A stretch of 64,000 bases of DNA from Parus major (GCF_001522545.3 NC_031769.1:15226577-15290576), one strand, 5' to 3'. Numbered from the stretch's first letter, positions 12,801-26,273 are shown. Notes: generated from the letters alone by a model not told the origin. Made by a program: numbers and translations.

Positions 12801-14212
12801 CCATGACAAGTCTACTAGAACTCTAAGGATTTCTGAACCCTTCTCTTCCCCCTTCCTTCCTATGAGTCCTTCAAAATTTTATATATAACATTTTGCAGGC
12901 TGTTCATGGCTTCTTCGAAAGTGAGACCAAGACCAGTTGCATAAAAACATGGAAGAGACTAGCAGGCACCTGGGAAGACTGGAAATCTAGTTAACTTTGT
13001 CCTGTCATTCTGTCCCTCCCACCTGCCCTTTCTTACAGTGCACCTACAGCCCATTCCTCTCTGCACAGTTGGCATTGGGCTGGCTCCACGTTCCACGCTG
13101 CTCCGAGGGTGCTGGGTGACCCACCGTCACTGCCTGGCAGCCTCTGCCTCTTGAACTCAGCTCCTGTTGAGAGCTGCCTTGCCAAAACCCTTTCCACACT
13201 ATGATGGAAACCAAGTTAGAAATAACTCGGGAGTTGGCAAGATTTCCCAGAGCTTTCATTTTGTGAAGTGCTTTGCTGCCAAGCTATGTTATTCACATCT
13301 TCTCAGAGATCTGTGGGATGTTTTTTTTAATGCTTTTTCCTCTGAGGCAGGGGATGAGAGATATAAAGTCTAACACTTGTAAAATCTCTGTATTCCACTG
13401 TAAGAGTCAGCAAGCTAAGAAGTACAGTGATTAGGAAGTGGAGCTGTCATCAATCATGTCATGTTCAGGTATGTGGGATGAGCCTAACTCTTCTGGCAAT
13501 GTCATGTTCAGTGCTCCGCTTTTCTGTGGAGTGTCTGGCATTTTGGATCACCAAGCAGTTTGCATGTTTATCACACAAGATGCAGCTTTTCTGTAGGTAA
13601 ATACAAGACAAGGAGCCCAGGTTCCCAGTCTAGTGTCCATGCTGGCCAGGGGGCATGGGCAACATCCACATCTCCTTTGCTCTCTGTATCCTAGAAAGCA
13701 AATTCTGCAAATTCTGCATCACAGGTTTCTGACAGATCATAACCAGTCACAGGGAGAGCTAGAACCCACTGTAGGCCTTGCACAGAAAAACAAAGCGCAG
13801 CCTAACTGGTCTCCATGAAGCTTTCAACACCAAAGAATCAGCACATCAGAAGGAGGTCTGTGTCACCCAAAAGCAAGATCAAAAGTCAATCCATGATTAC
13901 ACATTCAAAGCCAAAGCTTTGTACAAAATACAAAGGGATCCTTTTCCTCAAAGAACGGTGGAGCAGAGTCAAAGGAGAGCCTTCAGAAATGCTTCTCAAT
14001 TTTGGGGAAGACATCACCACAGATGGCAATCAGGATGCCATTTATCCTTTTGTTATGTCAGTGCTGGCCTGAGAAACATGGACTGCTTCAGATCAGAAAG
14101 TAAAGCAGACAGTTGGAAACCTATTTTAAAAATGCATATATAAAAACCTCTTCCACTGATTGTTTATCCATTAATCCCTGGCCAAAAAGCATTTTCAGCC
14201 AGAGGCTGTCAG
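6838..14212. other. Unique non-coding sequence, no gene recognised
   Basis: No open frame exceeds about 131 codons and none shows a protein family signature. A pyrimidine-rich stretch lies near 8640-8700. A 13-bp direct repeat (ATGTCATGTTCAG) occurs at 13456-13468 and 13499-13511. No transposon was recognised, although old, diverged copies would be missed by eye. Confidence 0.65.
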
Positions 14213-14322
14213 ATGTGGTGCTTAGGGACATGGTTTATGGGTGGATTTGACAGTGCTAGGTTAACGGTTGGACTCAATGATCTTAAAGGTCGTTTCCAAC
14301 CTGAATGATTCTGTGATTCTAT
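14213..14322 (+). mobile_element. CR1 LINE 3' end fragment
   Basis: The plus strand contains the characteristic CR1 3' tail: 'ggttggactcaatgatctt', then 'aaaggtcgtttccaacct', then 'gaatgattctgtgattctat', which holds two copies of the octamer-type 3' repeat. CR1 lacks a poly(A) tail and ends in such octamers, so the 3' boundary near 14322 is firm to a few bases. Only about 110 bp remain. This is the usual 5' truncation and includes none of the ORFs. Confidence 0.93.
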
Positions 14323-14372
14323 TTGATGAAAAGGTCATATAAAACTTGTTCTCAGAGAAAGTTAAAAAGTAT

Positions 14373-14399
14373 GTGGGGAGGGGAGGGGGAGGAGGCAGG
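14373..14399 (+). repeat. G-rich stretch next to a CR1 3' end
   Basis: Runs of 4, 4 and 5 guanines separated by single adenines are followed by GG-A-GG. This gives three runs of at least three G plus shorter ones. It could form a two-layer or bulged guanine quadruplex on the plus strand. Function is unknown. Confidence 0.7.
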
Positions 14400-17300
14400 C
14401 AGGCTTGGAGATCTGGTCTGGTCTTCAGTCTACGGCTATGTGTGGGCAGTGGAAAAATACTACTGAACAACTAATTACCAAAAGCAGTTGGTAACAAAAT
14501 CCTGATTTAAATATTTGCAGGAGGTAGACAGAAAGGTGCCAGCCTGAAGCTTGTAATTACTTTTATTTCTGGCAAGAATCAGATATACTTCTAATAATAA
14601 CTATGGGCACAAGGAATTAGTCAGAAAAGCAGGGCATATTTACTCTCGGCTGGAGGGGAGAACAAAGCAGGTAAGAGATGTCCTGTGATGTGGGTGCACA
14701 AAGGTAAAGGGTAGTAACTGCAGGGATGGGACTTGTGCAATGCAGTGGCACTGCCAAAGCAGCCCAGCCCTCAATCCCAGGGCAGAGAACACTCCAGGGC
14801 ACCTTTTTCCTCCTGGGGTTAGCAAGGCTGGCTGAAAACTTTCTTCAAGGAAGCTGATCATTTTCTTCCCTCTGACCTGAGCCTGCTGAGCTTATGATGT
14901 TTAAGACAGAGATGCATCATCCCTAAGGGACCATGGGGCCAGTCTGCACTGCAGTGGTGCTGCCTGGCTGTGGCTGGTGCCATCAGAGGGTGGGGTGGAC
15001 AGTCCCTTTGCTGTGGCAGAGGGTTTCCCTCTCCCTAGGGAGCTCTGATCTGGATAGTGTGTTTCATTGTTATAACTCTTCCCTACTCATCCCTCATACA
15101 GCCCTGATTTTTGGATGAAGGATTTTCTAAGTGTGCTCATGAAGAGATTGGGTGGACTCTTGTTTGTGGCAGGCTCTTAAACCCCAGCCCAGCCATCAAT
15201 GAGCAGGGCAGAGTCTGAGTCCCATGTCTCTGGTCTTGTCTCTCTTGGGTACGGTCTTTTCCAGGCACTCTGCTTGGGGCACAGGCACCATCTCCAGCCT
15301 CCCTGGCTGTCCTATCTCTTCTTCAGTTGTTCTCTCAGTGATATCAATGACATTTTTTGAGTCATTTAATTTCTCCACCACAAAATTGTCCTGTCAATTA
15401 ATACGGTAATGATATAAGCAGTACTTATCAAAGCAAAGCTCTCTTGCTACAGCAATTTCCATATGCTGCTTACCTTAAGTGTCCCACAATCCTATTTCCA
15501 CATCCCCAGTCCTTTTTATTCCTGCAGTGTCCAACACAGCCACCTTGTTTGTGCCACCCGCTACACCGCCACCCCAGTCGCCATCAGCAGAGCCCTGCTC
15601 TATTGTTGAGGCGTTAAATATGTCCACGTGCAGGGCATGGAAAATTTGTGACCACACAAATTGTGACACTATCAAGCTTAGGAAAACACAAACTGAGTTA
15701 TGGTGAGGAAATAAGTTTTGAAAAAAGAGTCTGAATTAACCTGCACAATCATAGGCTTAGATATGGTTTCCAAGGCCTTCCTAGCCCACATCTCTTTCCA
15801 AATTGTATATTTTTTTCAGCTGGGCTGTCCCTGCTTCTGCCAGCAGGAAGCCTCTGCAAGACATGAGGCTGGGTCGTCAGTGCATTTTAGGAGCATGACC
15901 ACTGTGATGTCTTCCCCAGTCTCCATCTGGAGCACAGATTCAACCCAACCAAAGCGACACTTCCTTGGCTTCATCAGGACAAACTACCTGTTCTCCAGTT
16001 CTGCAGAAGAGCCATCTACAGCAGCAGCCAAACCAAGATATTTCACTCTTCTCCCACATTCCTTGTTTGGAAGTCTCGTACCAAGATTGTGCTTTTTCAT
16101 TCCTTATTCAGTGAATGCATTTTGTGCCTACCAAAGATCCACCTTTAAAACTCCAGCTAGCCGCAGGCTGGAGCTACAAGTGGGTGAGTTACTGCACTGA
16201 CATTTTTTCACATCCAGCTTCTCAGGGTTAGACTTATACACACTGCTGCTGCCAAAGGGATTCATATCTCACAGAAGAGAGGAAAAGAGGGAGCAGCTCT
16301 GGGCCCTCCACAGCTTCCCTAGCTCCTCACCCCACTCCTGGGAAAGCACATTCCAGTTTTCCATATCTGTCTGCCATTGGGTCTCCCAGGTCCCAGCAGG
16401 TGAACACCTACCTGACCACAGCACCTGCTGGCTGAGCCTCACTGATTACCAGAAAATGGCCCAAATATGGGGAGGCAAAGTGGGAATCCATCAGCCTTGC
16501 CCAAGTGTCATATGGAGCACAGGTATGGGTAGGAAGTAGAGCAGGTAAATCTGTCAAAAGGCAGTGAGCTTAAGGTCCCCCTTCCCAAAGTGCCGCAGAC
16601 ACTTCTGGAAGTCTGAACAACTTGCAGAGAGTCCCAGACTTCACTGTGGAAAACCCAACAGGTATCTTGGTTTTCCTCAGATATAAATATAGCCCCATGC
16701 ATCAGCATCCAGCATTCCTGGATTCCATCCTTTCATCCCCCTTCTGTTCTTCAAACATAAACCATCTTTCACTGGGATGCCAGACTGCACAGTTTGCAAC
16801 CATCTCTGGTATTCTTGTTGTTCCCCATCTACTGTTAAAGAAACACATCAAAAATGCATTAAACACAGCAAAATCCCCAGTCTAGTACTTAGAGAGGCTC
16901 AGTATGAATGAAGGGAAAGCACTGTTTGAGCTTTATGATCCTTGCAATCAATAGCTTAACTTTAAAGTTATTCATTTACGTGACTACTGGCAAAAGTCTC
17001 ATCAGCCCTCCAAAACCAGCCACAAATTAGATTCAGTCCTACACACAGAGCACACAAAGGACAGAGGAGGAAGCATAATTAAGAGGATCACAAAATTTAC
17101 AGTGCAATTAGATGATACAGTACAAAAGCCCTCTGCTTTCAGAGCTCAGCTAAGAAGCACAGGGACACCACTCTCTCCTCCACCGATAATTCAGCAGTCC
17201 TGGGTTAGATTTTGCAAACCTTTGACAATGACTACATTAGCAGTGAGTTTTGTTTAATTTATCACCCCTTAAGAGCAAAGTTGCTAGTGGGGTGCAAGTA

Positions 17301-20300
17301 GTTCAGCACACACAAGTGTGCTTGGGGAAGATCTCATTTCATCAGGTTACCTTGAAAAGGCCCCATTTAAAACAACTAACTTTTCCTAAAGGTAATCGTC
17401 AGTATTTTTCCTCTAAATCTTAACATCTGACATGTGTTTTATTTAACATCAGATTCATATCCACTCTGAGTTCCTTAAAAATCTTTGAACATATCTGCAT
17501 TCACTTCATTTATTCCTTTGAAAGAACATACCACCTATCAGAAGGCTAAAACTAGCTGGCACAGCCCAGAGAGAAACTGCACAAGGGTAATAGCAGATAT
17601 TATTTCAGCCTGCTTTCTGAGCTATATTTCTGCTATTCAAAATGTCTAATGAGCTTATTTGATTGTATCCATGCCAACAAAGAGATATAAACAACTTTAA
17701 TCACTGTTTCGCGTTGCTCTTGACCCCCTGCTTGGCTTCATTATTTTCCTTTTAGCCACATCAAGGCACAACACTCCAACTAAATCACTAGACCACTTGC
17801 TGAAGACCTGTCCACATAATAAGATTTCTTTTTTATCATCTCATTTGGTTTTTTGCACTGCTGTTTAACAAGCAACAGCCAAGCTGGGTGTTAGTTCAAA
17901 AGCAGCAGCTAGGTAAGGAACTAAGTCAGCAGCTCTTGCTTGCTCCTTTATTTTCAGATAAATTTCTACATTTGTTACCCTAAACTGATTAATGCCCAAA
18001 GACAGGGAGTGGGTTACAGCTTCTGGTCTCCTGTTTTGTCACTAACAATGCTGGAGAAAGAACAGGACAGGGAAACAAAGAGAAAAGGAAGCGTTAACAG
18101 TTCAAGTCACAGTAAGTGTTGGCCTGCTTAAACTAATAATATCAGACAATTCTCTATAGTCTAAAACACCCACAGTCCTCCTACAGAGCTCCAAGCACTC
18201 CATGATCAGTGAACCATGTTTTAATGATACATTCTCTTGCAGAGCTTAAAGGTTTGAAATATTAAATCTTTTCTCTCATGCATGCTGACAGCAAATGAAT
18301 CTGATGCCCATCTATTAATGAAGTTTGTCTGTCTCTTGATCATTATAACAAGAGCATTAGCTAGCATTACTTCCCCCCCACTTTTTTAAATATGGAAGAA
18401 AAAGAATGTCAAGGAGCACACCAAATGTGACACATAACTACAAGTTCAAAAGGTCATTGAGGATTGAGGTCAGATTGCATGGAGAAAATCTGGTGCCCTC
18501 CTACAAAGTAGGTCATTTTTTTCAGCCCTGCATGGATGTAGGAAAAATCCTGAGTTGTATGTGCAACCTCTGTTCTGTAAAAGAAATAACTTGCAAGTTT
18601 TTTTCCTTTTTAAAAATACATTTTCGTTCCTTATTCTGAAGTAGTTCTTAATGGGTTATTGACACATTCTGGGAAAAGGATCACAGAACCATAGTATGCC
18701 TAATTTGTCTGACATCTAGGTCTATTGCCTGTTAAATACCATAAGTGTCAGTGACTTCTAGAATTTTCTGTGGCATATGTTTTTCTTTCTACTTCATTTT
18801 GGCTTGATTTCATCAGAGTGATCTGGGACTCCTGGTTGGATTTTTAGTCCACGTGGTGATTGCAGGATGGGACAGAGGCACCTGCTCAGTGCCACAAGCC
18901 TTGCTCTTGGGCACTCAGTCCACCCTTGTGCTTCAAGGCAGGAAAAACTGACACCCGACAGCCAGCTAACTTCACCCTAGACATGGCTTCTGTGGCTCTG
19001 GAGAACTTCTGCAACATCTGTGCTGTCTCTTCCTTGCTGGAATTCACATCTACTATATGTTCTGATCCAGCACAGGCACTGAGAGGTGATTGTCTCCTCT
19101 TCCTATTGCCCAGTTCTTCCCTGCTTGAGGCTGAATAACACTAATTGATTCAATCTTTCATCTAGATAATTTTTTATACTTCATATCATTTTCCTTGCTC
19201 TTTTCCAGATGTCCCACATTGGCACACAGGGCTGTCACTGAAGATTTACTGGTACTGAGTGGAAATTTGTGGGTGTTTCAGGATATACACATCAATGAAC
19301 ATCCTACAGCAGCATTTTCTTTCCTCCCCACAGCAGTCCTCAGCATCTCCAAGTTGAGGACCCTCAGTGACAATTGAGACTCTCCTGACTTAAAGACCCT
19401 CTGTGAGTGGAAAAGCAGTTCTGATTCCTGCCTGGTGAGACATAAGAGCTTTTCAACTTTTTAAGAACATACAGAGCTGCAAGATGCTACGTAAACTAAA
19501 GATCACTGTTACTGTATTCATCACTTTCTGCTTCCTCAGACAAATGTAAATATATAAAAGGTACTGTTCCTAATGAAGGGACATGGGACCCCCGCTGCAG
19601 AGCAGATTCCTCAGCTTTCTGGGCACTGCACATTCAAAATACCATGGCCATTTAATATAGTTTAAAAAAAAAATACTTCATAATAACACTTTAATAGAAC
19701 TGGTGAAGTCCTCAATAGTTTTGCTGAGGGGGTTAATAAGAAATGTTTTTCCCCCAGTCACAAGTCTTGCAGCTGTAGTTATGATAGGATGGTGACTGCA
19801 AAAGCCCCATTGCTAGACCTAATCTGCTGTTAAACTGCTTAATCGAGAGATTATCAACATTTCTGATGAAATGCTTAGCTAAAGTGCAAAATGTAATCTT
19901 AGGGCTTTGCTGTCTGGGCTTCTAGTTAACATCTTAAGCGCCACAAGCACACTGAATACCTCAGCAGTGTACAGGGTTATTATCCTAATCCAATGTGAGA
20001 GCACTCCCTCCCTGTGCTCCCTATATATTTCATCTTGATGAAAACATTGTAAGTACTTTTGCAGTTTGGCAACTGAAGTGACACAATAAACGCTGCAGTT
20101 GAGAGGCTGTTTCAAGGCAGGGCCCTCATCCTGAGCAGTGCTGAACATCCCACTGCAGGCTGTGGATCTGCACCACCGAGGATCACACTTGGTGGCCTTG
20201 GCTATGCTTCCAGAGAAGACTGGTGGGAAAGGAGGGAAGAGGAGGAGATAACAGATGAATACTAAAGCAGACTAAAGAGTGAGGACAGACCTGCCACTAT

Positions 20301-20681
20301 TTCTAAATATTTGCAGCCTTGAAGACCCAAAGAAGTTGATGGATTTCTGCTATCTTCCATTTCCACAGAGAAAATGAACCCTTTCCTGTACTAGGAGGTT
20401 GCCATTTTTCAACAAGACTGAGCTGGCTCTAGCACCAGGAAAAGAACAAGTTCTCCCTGGACAGGCCATCACACCATGTCCACATAGTGTCAAGGCCATC
20501 AAGAGTTTGCTATAGCAGGCACCTCATATCAAAATTTTATCTTATGTCTAGATTTTCGAAAATCTTACACACTGACTTGCACAACCCCCTTCTGAAAGAA
20601 AACAAATTATTCAGTTGCATGTAAGTGAGATACTTGCAGATTAAGGAAATACATTTTGGTCCTTACCTGACTAATTTGGTG
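14400..20681. other. Unique non-coding sequence, no gene recognised
   Basis: The longest frame is 160 codons (15718-16200, plus) and has no recognisable domain. A possible exon-like interval (15528-15702) is discussed in the findings. Short ATCACAGAACCATAG text near 18680 recalls a CR1 end but is too short to call. Confidence 0.6.
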
Positions 20682-20872
20682 ATCACAGAATCATAGAATC
20701 ACTGAGTGGTTTGAGTTGGAAGAGACCTTAACGATTATTTAGTTCCAAACTCTCTGTCATGGGTGGAGATGCTAATCACTAGACCAGGCTGCTCACATGT
20801 CCCATGCAGCCTGGCCTCAAACACTTCTAGGGATGAGGCATGTGGAACTTCTCTGGGTAACCTGTTCCAGGT
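20682..20872 (-). mobile_element. CR1 LINE 3' end fragment
   Basis: In plus-strand reading the fragment starts with 'atcacagaatcatagaatc', the reverse complement of the CR1 octamer tail. It continues with 'gtttgagttggaagagacctt' in the CR1 pattern, then 'gcagcctggcctcaaacactt' and 'aacctgttccag', all matching the antisense of the CR1 3' region. Similarity stops near 20872, so this is a 5'-truncated copy of about 190 bp. It carries the last codons of ORF2 and the 3' untranslated region in decayed form. The octamer end at 20682 fixes the strand. Confidence 0.93.
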
Positions 20873-22403
20873 TATCCAGGCTTTGTCTCCAGCCAAGGAA
20901 ACAGAAATCCTGTGGAAAGCGTTCATCTTTGACCTGCTCAGATCCCTATTCCAGCTGGGTGGGATTGCCTTTCAAAGGTGTCAGGCTCTTTATCACAAAA
21001 AGCAGTCCAGAAAGGTAGTTTGGACTGTGCTTTTGCAATACTAAATTAAGTTCCAACAAACCTCAACTAACATCTCCCAAAAATCCTGCTGAGACAAGGC
21101 AAAAGCGTCTCACACAAAATGATACCATGCACAAGTGACAGTCAGCTTTGCATCCTGAGCCACTCTTTCCTGGATTTCACAGGGGTCAGAGGCAACCTTG
21201 GTGTCACAGACTCATCCCTTGTAGCATTCAACAGGGAGAGCTTTCTGCTTCTTCAGTTCTAAACTTCCCAACCGCAAGCGATTTTCCAAGCCCAGAACAA
21301 TCATAACCCACCATTAGAAACAATGCAGCAGTGTTTCAAAATAAGCTCCAAGCATTCAAATCCAGACTAGAAGATACCTCCCAGAACAATGGTTTTGCTG
21401 AACCCAGCTTGTGTTTTTTGAAAACGGAGCTGCTTTTGAAATAATATAAAAATCAAAGTACTATAGCTGGACTTTGGCTTTCCTCAAGTCATTTTATTTC
21501 TAACATGTCCAGCTTAATGAAATTTTCTACCTCATCCTGTTTTGGTGTCACTTTATTATTATTCATCACAACCAATAAATAATTCTTCTTTCTGTGACTA
21601 CAAATACATGGCAAAAACCAGCCTACCCCAGGCAAAGCAAGCAGAGTAAGCAGAGCCAAGTCAAACTGGAATGCCATGAGAGTATTAGCTAGATTAAACA
21701 TTAACAATTACTTTTCTCCTTTTGATCACTGAAGTAGCAATGAAGCTGTAGAAGGAAAGCCTAAGATGTTGACATATGTTTTTATTATCTTTAGTCTTCT
21801 TTTTTGAAGTCTTGGGAACTGGCTCCACAAGTACTTCCCAGGTCAAAGGCAGAGAATTATGCTATTTGTTTCAGCAGTGAGGAGGCTGGGCAATTTTACT
21901 AATAAATACAACTTGGTTTATTCTTTCAAAATTAGCAGAGAGACAATCATAAAAAAATTGCAAGGAAAAAAATTAATTCAATTTTTAAAATTGCTAACTT
22001 AAGAGCTAGGCAGATTAAAGAATTTCAAACATAACTAACAGAACAATAGAAATCCAGCTAAGCTTTATTTCCCTTGCTTTTCTCATTTTCAGTCATTCCT
22101 GCCTATTTTGGTTTTTCCAGGACTGGGAACAGCTTCCCTCCAGCTTGTAGTGAGAAGTGTTTGCTCACTGGCCTGACCAAGGGAAACACCAAACAAATAC
22201 CACAAGAACTCCATATCTTTGTGAGATTTCCAGCTGCAATTTCCAGGCTATAAAGGATGGAGTTTTCTGTGATGCTTTGCACTTGTGAAATGGATATGGA
22301 GCATACCTGAACCCTTTCAGATTGGCCTGTAGTTAAGAAGGGGATAGCATGGAAGAAAAATACCTACACTGAGAAAAAGTAAAAGTAGTAAGTTTAAAAA
22401 GGG

Positions 22404-22470
22404 AATTTATATTAATTTAATATATTTAATATTTCTATTAATATTTAATATATTTAATTTATATTAAATG
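22404..22470. repeat. AT-rich stretch with 14-bp direct repeat
   Basis: This block is almost wholly A and T. The 14-mer TTAATATATTTAAT occurs at 22417-22430 and again at 22445-22458. The arms around the centre are also roughly self-complementary. Confidence 0.85.
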
Positions 22471-23348
22471 TAAAAATAACCACAATAATCCACTCACAGT
22501 TATTTTTCCTCACCTTTCCCCCTACTAGGATTTTTTTGTACTTTGGGTGGTGAATTGTCATTTTTTGTTCAATTGAAAACATTTCTAATCTTAATTTACT
22601 ACTCTCTTTTGTTCCCTTGATACATTGGGGTTTTTTTTCAAAACCCAAAGATTTTGTGATCACAAAGAAAGTAGCATGGAATATTTTTTCAGTGAGTATT
22701 TCTGGTTCACTGAAATGCACAGTTCTAATAGGAATGTTCACCTACGGGTCTTAAGAGAGACTCAGGGCATCCAATCCTTTCTTGTTTTGAGCTGAAAAGA
22801 GGAAACAATTAATCTGAAGCAATTCCTAGTCCAAAGAAATTTGCTCTTATGGAATCTGTAGGCTGCAAAAAACACTGGAGTTCATGAAAGATGCTAATAT
22901 ACCTACTTCTGACCCATCTTAAGAGTGTTTCAATTATCCCTAACTTTACTTTTAAAAGCCCAGCATGCTTGTATCAAGAAAAATGCTAATTTCTGCTTTT
23001 CTTTCCTTTCCCCCTCACATCCAAACCTGAATCCCACTGTATGCCAGTACAAACTCCAGTGTAAATGCCAGGCACATAAAAATCCTTTCCAGAAAAAGAC
23101 ATATCTGAAGACACCAGCAGGTAGTTATGGGCAGTGTATAATCCATGCAAGCAATTAAATATCTGCCTGGTTATGCTGGATGCAACCATTAGTTTTTCAA
23201 TCAAATAATTTCCCCTTTTTTCATACTTTTCAGTAATTTAGTGTACTAATACAGCTCACACATTCCCTGCTTTCACCCCTCAGTGCAGGACATTGTCTTG
23301 CTAACAGTACTGATGGGTAAAGCATGGACAGGTCTCAAGATGGTTAGC

Positions 23349-23396
23349 TACATACATACATACATATATATACATATATATATACACATGCATATG

Positions 23397-23431
<35 letters not shown>

Positions 23432-23472
23432 GTGTATGTGTATGTATGTATGTATGTATGTACGTATGTATG
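23349..23472. repeat. Compound TACA / TA / TG / TATG microsatellite, self-complementary
   Basis: The array starts with TACA-type tetramers, passes through TA and then TG runs, and ends with TATG-type tetramers. Because TACA-type and TATG-type arrays are near complements, the two halves can pair around the CATATG centre (23391-23396). Both strands therefore show long spurious open frames of Tyr, Ile, His, Thr, Met and Val, which are not genes. Confidence 0.95.
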
Positions 23473-25581
23473 CTTTTCAGGATGGAAAGATGTTTTAAAT
23501 TTATTTCAACCCATGGATCCAAGCTGTCACAGAGTGACCACATACTGTAACACAAGTCTCTTATTGTGTTCCTGAGACCAAAGTGTTAGGGGAGTTGTCA
23601 AAAAGCAGCTGCAGCATCCCATCACCGATGAATCTGGATGTCATTGACTCAAGGGTCATCCTGTCAGCATTACCAGAGGGACTTTGCCTTGTTAAGGCTT
23701 GCTGACAGCCAGAGCAGCAGCAGCTCCCACAGCAGGACCAGTGGCAGCAGTCAGCCCAAGTCCCACCGGGATCTATCCCAGGCAGCATTCCCAGAGGCTC
23801 AGAACTGAAGGCACACTCTTGAATGCTGTCTTGAGACATGAACTTAACACAACCACCTGCTTCCTCAGCAGAGGCCTGGATCTTGTATCAGTACAAGGAG
23901 AGATTAAATCTGATTTATTAAGCTTTCTGAGTTAAGTCTACCCATTTAAAATTGTAAATTCACTGCTACTTCTTGTGTTACCAAGCTTGCTTCCTTTACA
24001 GACTTACCAGAAGTGTAGAAATGCTACACCAAGTCTATTTACCATCTCCCTTGAAAAAAGCTATAGGTAGCTCTGAAGCAGCACACACAGCCTTGACACC
24101 TGGCTGCTCCCTGTGTTGAAGTGGAACTAGATCTGCTGTGCAAGCAGGTGTTCTAGTGCTGAACCTCCTTAGGAGAACACAGAGGCTCTGGGGTCTAATC
24201 GAGGGAGAAGAGTGTAGATACAAGCAGTTTAGGTAACTTCTGGGTGCTTTTGAGTGTTATGGGCTTGGCCACTGAACTTAGCTCAGGTTTGGAGAGGACC
24301 TCAGATAAGAGATCAGTCAAGAGATCAATCTCCAGAGCTGCAGTGGTCTTTTGTCTTGTCAGGCAGTAAAATTGTTTTGCTTTTTCTCCCTCCCTTCCTC
24401 ACAGGATTAACTCATAACTGATACAAAAGCAACAGGAAACAAACTGTCCCTTTGAAAACTTTACTGTGAAAAAGCCTGTTTGTATTTCCAAATGTGTCTT
24501 TATGCAAATAATGGGCTGATTTGCCATTGTAGAATTTCACATTTGTTTATGCTGTGCTTCCATCAGAAGGTTGTGCACAGCACAGTGCTGGCAAGAGGTT
24601 GGGGGATAATGTGTGATCTCTACAACACGAGACACAAGAGTGACCTGCAGCTGCAAGGTGAGGGCTCCATCTCTGCCTAGCTTGTTAGACATCACCTCAG
24701 ACTGTCCCAAGCCAAAAACTATGTCTCCTGGTGATGATTGGATTACTGCAGATCTCCTCTGCCAAGAAATGTCACTGAATGTCTCACAAAGCAGGGTTAC
24801 AGAGAAGGCACAACTCAAATCACAGTAATGGCTGCTGAGAGCTCTCATTCCTCCTCCTGGAAAGCAAAAACTTTAAAGTTTAAGGTTTGGGGCTTGGAGT
24901 TCGCCAGTAGTGCTCTCAATGTGAAATTAAAATGAAACTGCTTAATGAAAGATGCTAAAAATTAGGTATAACAATTGGTTTGGCAAATCTTAGTGATGGA
25001 AAAATTAATGCACAAAAAAAAAGTCTGTGCAATTACTGGACTGAAACAGGGGTACAATTGTAAGTTCAGACCATCTCCAAAGCATTCATGTTTTTGGAAA
25101 TAGATGTTCACAAAGGAAGGGTGGGAAGAAAAAGAAATGCATTTGGTAGCATTTATCTAACCCCATGTTTAAATTGCCAGGGTGAACTAAGTGCCAAGTG
25201 GTCATCTTATTAGTTTGATAAATGCTCTGCTGTCATGAATAAGATGTTTTTTAATACAAGTAAGGCCTGCCCAATCCACAACTGAGATGTTGTAATGACA
25301 TAACATAGACTGTTTTGTTACGTGGCCATATATGTGAGGTGCAGACCCAAGATCTGCAAGACAGCTCCTGAAATAAGCTATTTTGACCAAATGAATAATG
25401 ACTTCTCAAATAAGAGGGTGTATTACTTTAAATTCATGGCAAAATATGTATTTTGTAGCTCATTTTAGAATAGGGGATAATTTTCATTTTTAGGGTTTCT
25501 TTATTTGGTTTTCATAATTTCAGGAGAGTATGTTCAGAAACACTTTCAAAGGACAAAAGTAAGGAAAGGAGCTGGCAATTG

Positions 25582-25622
25582 AATGTTCCTCTATAGACCT
25601 TAAATGTTTCTCTGTAGACCTG
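25582..25622. repeat. 21-bp-period tandem duplication
   Basis: AATGTTCCTCTATAGACCTT (25582-25601) is followed by AATGTTTCTCTGTAGACCTG (25603-25622), matching at 17 of 20 positions. This is a small local duplication with no assigned function. Confidence 0.8.
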
Positions 25623-26273
25623 TGTAATAACTCAGAAAAGTAAGAGGAAAATACCTCTTCAGGTGACAGTGAACTTCCAGAAAATAATCAAAGATCACAA
25701 CATAGCCAGAAGGAGAAATATATATAAAAATGGTCATCAATTTGACTAGGTTAGAAAGAAATTAAATAACATGTTTATATTTTCAAAAGAAGCATTTTTG
25801 CCTTCATAATTAGGTTAGAGTTATCTTCAATTTGATTTTCCTGTCTGACTTCCAGCAGCACTTTAACTGTACATGTCCTGAATAAAAACACTGTCGTAGG
25901 AAATATCTGGGGATTTTGTGAACAGAGAGTTGAATTTTTGGTTTGGGATTTTTTTTTAAATGGATATAAATGCTTCCATGTGTTGACATGTCCCTGCTAG
26001 CAGTTAACTGTATCCTACTGCTTCACTGAGCACTGGAGGCTGGCTGGGAAGCTTTGCCATCACCAAAATGAGCAGCTCAGTGAGGGCCTGCTCACCTTGC
26101 CTTGGCAGATGTTCCTGCTCATCATCATTTTGCTCCACATGTTTATGGATGCAAAATGCAGGAGTGTCAATGCTAAACCCAAGCCAGCATCTTTCCAGTG
26201 AGTTCTAAAAGTTCAGACCACAAAGTGCTGGCACTGGGGCAGCTCTGCTTGCTGGATGAAACCAAGGAACAGC

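Noticed and set aside
15196..15675. Two minus-strand open frames (15675-15475 and 15390-15196) separated by an interval with GTAAGC donor and TTGACAG acceptor, an apparent 83-bp intron
   Set aside because: The splice signals look good, but none of the three phases gives an open frame through the junction: each meets a stop just before or soon after it. No protein family is recognised.
18670..18700. ATCACAGAACCATAG, like the start of an antisense CR1 3' end
   Set aside because: Similarity stops after about 15 bases, too short to support an insertion.
23283..23555. Open frames on both strands rich in Tyr, Ile, His, Thr, Met and Val
   Set aside because: They are translations of the compound microsatellite and cannot be genes.
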